The notes under the pieces: generated by a model
What the model was told of the DNA's origin: nothing
The model's database searches: none
Seen by the model: only the letters and a program-made list of their open reading frames with translations
Made by a program: the position numbers and the translations under genes
NCBI GenBank assembly: GCA_008360975.2
Contig: CM039211.1
Span: forward strand, 66,988,565-67,052,564
Source of the DNA: Lichenostomus cassidix
Taxonomy: Eukaryota; Chordata; Aves; Passeriformes; Meliphagidae
DNA length: 64,000 bases
Direction: 5' to 3'
Shown here: in pieces, positions 62,201-64,000 of the stretch
How positions within the stretch are numbered: position 1 is the first letter of the stretch
How the letters are laid out: the number at the start of each line of letters is the position of its first letter

Positions 62201-63275
62201 CCAAGAAAAAGCCCAAAACCAGGTTTGGGAGTTGGATTCAGCCTTTTCACACATGATGCTTATGTAATTAAGTTTTGAAGCTTGCACTGTTGTGTATCAG
62301 GTTTTCTGGATGCTTGTGTTTGTACATGCTGGTGTATGTCAGACTGTAATACTGGTGGGTCTGTTTTTAACCACTTTTCTAATTACTAATTGGTATGAAC
62401 TGTAACATGAATCGCCTTGATTGAGATAAAATTTTGAAAACAAAAGAAGTTTAACTATGTCCATCTGTACCAAGTTGGTGGGGCTAGTGGTTCAGGGAGA
62501 TTTGGGGCTTTTTTTGCTCTAGTCTTCACTGAAATCAGGGTTGAGATTATTGTTTTATTTAAAGCTTGCAGCCTGCAGTTTTGATGTACGTTTTAAAAGG
62601 AGAAGCTGGCAGTAGCCCCACTCTGGTGTTTGCAGTGGTGGCAGATGAGCCCACTCAATTGAGGATTGTCCTTCCTTAGGTCCTGACAGCAAAAGGAATA
62701 GCTGTGCCTTAGGGGTGGCCTGGAAAAGGCCATGTCCAGGTGAACACCAATGTTGTGTCAGTGCCTGGGGGTGGGGACCATACACACCAATAGGGTCTTG
62801 CCCCTATTCCTACTGACATCGACCCCAAAAAAGGCTCACCAATACTGACTCTGAGGGGTTTGCTAGTCCATGCTGCTCTCGGAGGACACATACATTGAGA
62901 TTATTTGTAGTAGATGAGCAAGAGGAGCCTGTTCCCAGCTTCCCTTGGGCACTCCAGAAGGTCGTTCTGACTGTGGAGTGGTGTCCTTCTGACACTGTTC
63001 CCCTTTCCAGATGGTACTGACAGTGAGGACACAGATGGAGTAGATGTTTGTGGCTATGGGAGTACCAGGAATGGAGCATGTGAGACTCATTTAGGAGTCT
63101 GCCCTTTGCCCCAGATAATGTTTTTCCTTCCCTTTCCATTGTTACTGCACAAACCCTAGCTGCCTTGTGCCATTGGGCATCTCTAGCAGTAGCCAACGTA
63201 TACAGCGTGGCTTGAGGGTTGAGAGGGACTTCATTTCACTCCTTTTGCAATAAAAAACATTTTCCCAATGTTTGT
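59245..63275 (+). other. MYORG: Probable MYORG 3'UTR
   Basis: Composition falls from about 60% GC in the CDS to AT-rich, UTR-like sequence right after the stop. It includes a TATATATGTATACACATATA-type block (59723-59742), short hairpins (61010-61031 and 61062-61078), and a patch with unusually retained CpG at 60130-60345. No coding exon is recognised. ATTAAA at 59350 and other variants occur, but the strongest poly(A) signal is at 63249. The end is inferred, and the UTR could be shorter. Confidence 0.5.
63249..63254 (+). terminator. MYORG: Candidate poly(A) signal for MYORG
   Basis: TTGCAATAAAAAAC followed 15-30 bases later by a TGTTTGTCCTTTG stretch, a well-formed hexamer plus T/GT-rich downstream element. 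It would give a 3'UTR of about 4 kb. Confidence 0.5.
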
Positions 63276-64000
63276 CCTTTGACTTCTTCCTTGGGTGGAA
63301 GTGGCATCCTTACACTTGTCTGATGATCATGTGAGGGAGGAAGCTGGGACTGCTGAAGATCTGTGGGCAGGTTGGCAACTTAGAGCACTTACAGGAGATC
63401 CTCAGTGATGCAACGGTCATCCTAGGAATCAGTGCTTTGGGTTTGGGTTTGGTTTACATCCTCCCAAAAGCTGGTGCTGTTTGTAGTGAGGGTGTCTGAG
63501 ACTCACCAGGGACATGGGGACAGAGAGTGGGGTCAGCTCTGCTCAGTCCCAGCTACATGGCAGTGCTTGAAAACACATCCACTGCTGTGCAATGCACAGG
63601 GAGGAGTGTTAGTAGCAACATCCAAATCCCACAGGGGCTACAGAAGAAGCCCAATTCGTTGCAAACTGGATTTCAAGGAGGTGCCTGTTGGTGACAACAG
63701 AGCAGTGGCTGCTGGCCCAGAAGATCCGAGTGCTGATCGTGTTGATGCCTGCCTGAAATCACAGCTTTGGCTAAAAGAAAAAAAAAAAAAAGCCCAAGGC
63801 TTGGGGGGACTGTGGTGAAAGGGCAGACTGACAGCATCAGAGTCCCTTTGGGCACATGGCCAGGCTGGCAGCCTCAGGACAAAAACAACCTCTTCAATCT
63901 GGGCAGGAGCTGCCAGCCTGCAGATCCCTTGTACCGGGAGAGCCGTAAAGATTTTGTGTTTGTGCTGACACAAAATCCCAGAGGCCAAGTAGAGAAAAAC
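63276..64000. other. Downstream of MYORG, nothing recognised
   Basis: Unique-looking sequence with an A-rich run at about 63776-63791. The open frames here (up to 128 codons) are not recognisable. In mammals the next genes are NUDT2 and KIF24; no exon of either is seen. Confidence 0.6.

Noticed and set aside
1..64000. Search for tRNA, rRNA, CRISPR arrays or bacterial-type operons
   Set aside because: No convincing tRNA A/B boxes with cloverleaf, rRNA-like sequence or spaced direct repeats were found; split GT-AG exons show this is vertebrate DNA.

Overview
The window is vertebrate nuclear DNA and almost certainly avian. CR1-type LINE 3' ends occur on both strands, no mammalian Alu/L1-like element is recognisable, intergenic spacing is compact, and a 3' LTR of a type I associate with birds sits next to a coding exon. 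Two protein-coding genes can be supported, both on the + strand: FAM219A (last five coding exons, 4521-34436) and MYORG/KIAA1161 (complete single-exon CDS, 57208-59244). In human these genes are neighbours on 9p13.3, a region whose avian counterpart lies on chromosome Z, so a Z-linked bird locus is inferred. The species cannot be told from the sequence; a songbird is only a guess.

Layout. 1-4520 is the end of a FAM219A 5' intron (exon 1 lies to the left). The coding exons are 4521-4620, 28822-28924, 32695-32775, 33105-33159 and 34278-34436. They read in one continuous frame across four GT-AG introns and encode 165 residues plus a stop. The last acceptor is a tandem TAG-CAG (NAGNAG) site. Downstream lies a 3'UTR of uncertain length with CR1 fragments, including an inverted pair, and several candidate poly(A) signals. 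43.5-48.3 kb is intergenic with nothing recognisable. A ~32-bp minisatellite (48263-48480) abuts a CpG island (48470-49060) that probably holds the MYORG promoter and non-coding first exon, with a GTAAGT donor at 48765. The putative MYORG intron (48765-57082) carries a second GC-rich block (50935-51235) and the 3' end of a decayed endogenous retrovirus (polypurine tract plus a 533-bp LTR, 55857-56389). MYORG exon 2 starts near 57083 and carries the whole CDS. A long AT-rich 3'UTR probably ends at the AATAAA at 63249.

The two genes are not an operon or pathway; they are linked only by conserved synteny. FAM219A has no established function. MYORG is an ER-membrane GH31 glycosidase whose catalytic aspartates are intact here. 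I found no convincing new system. The items most worth checking are a perfect 19-bp hairpin in FAM219A's big intron, the NAGNAG acceptor, the inverted CR1 pair, the upstream ORFs and LTR before MYORG, and the apparent absence of SPMIP6 (C9orf24), which in mammals lies between these two genes. Most other open frames, including those of 300 and 284 codons, look like chance ORFs.
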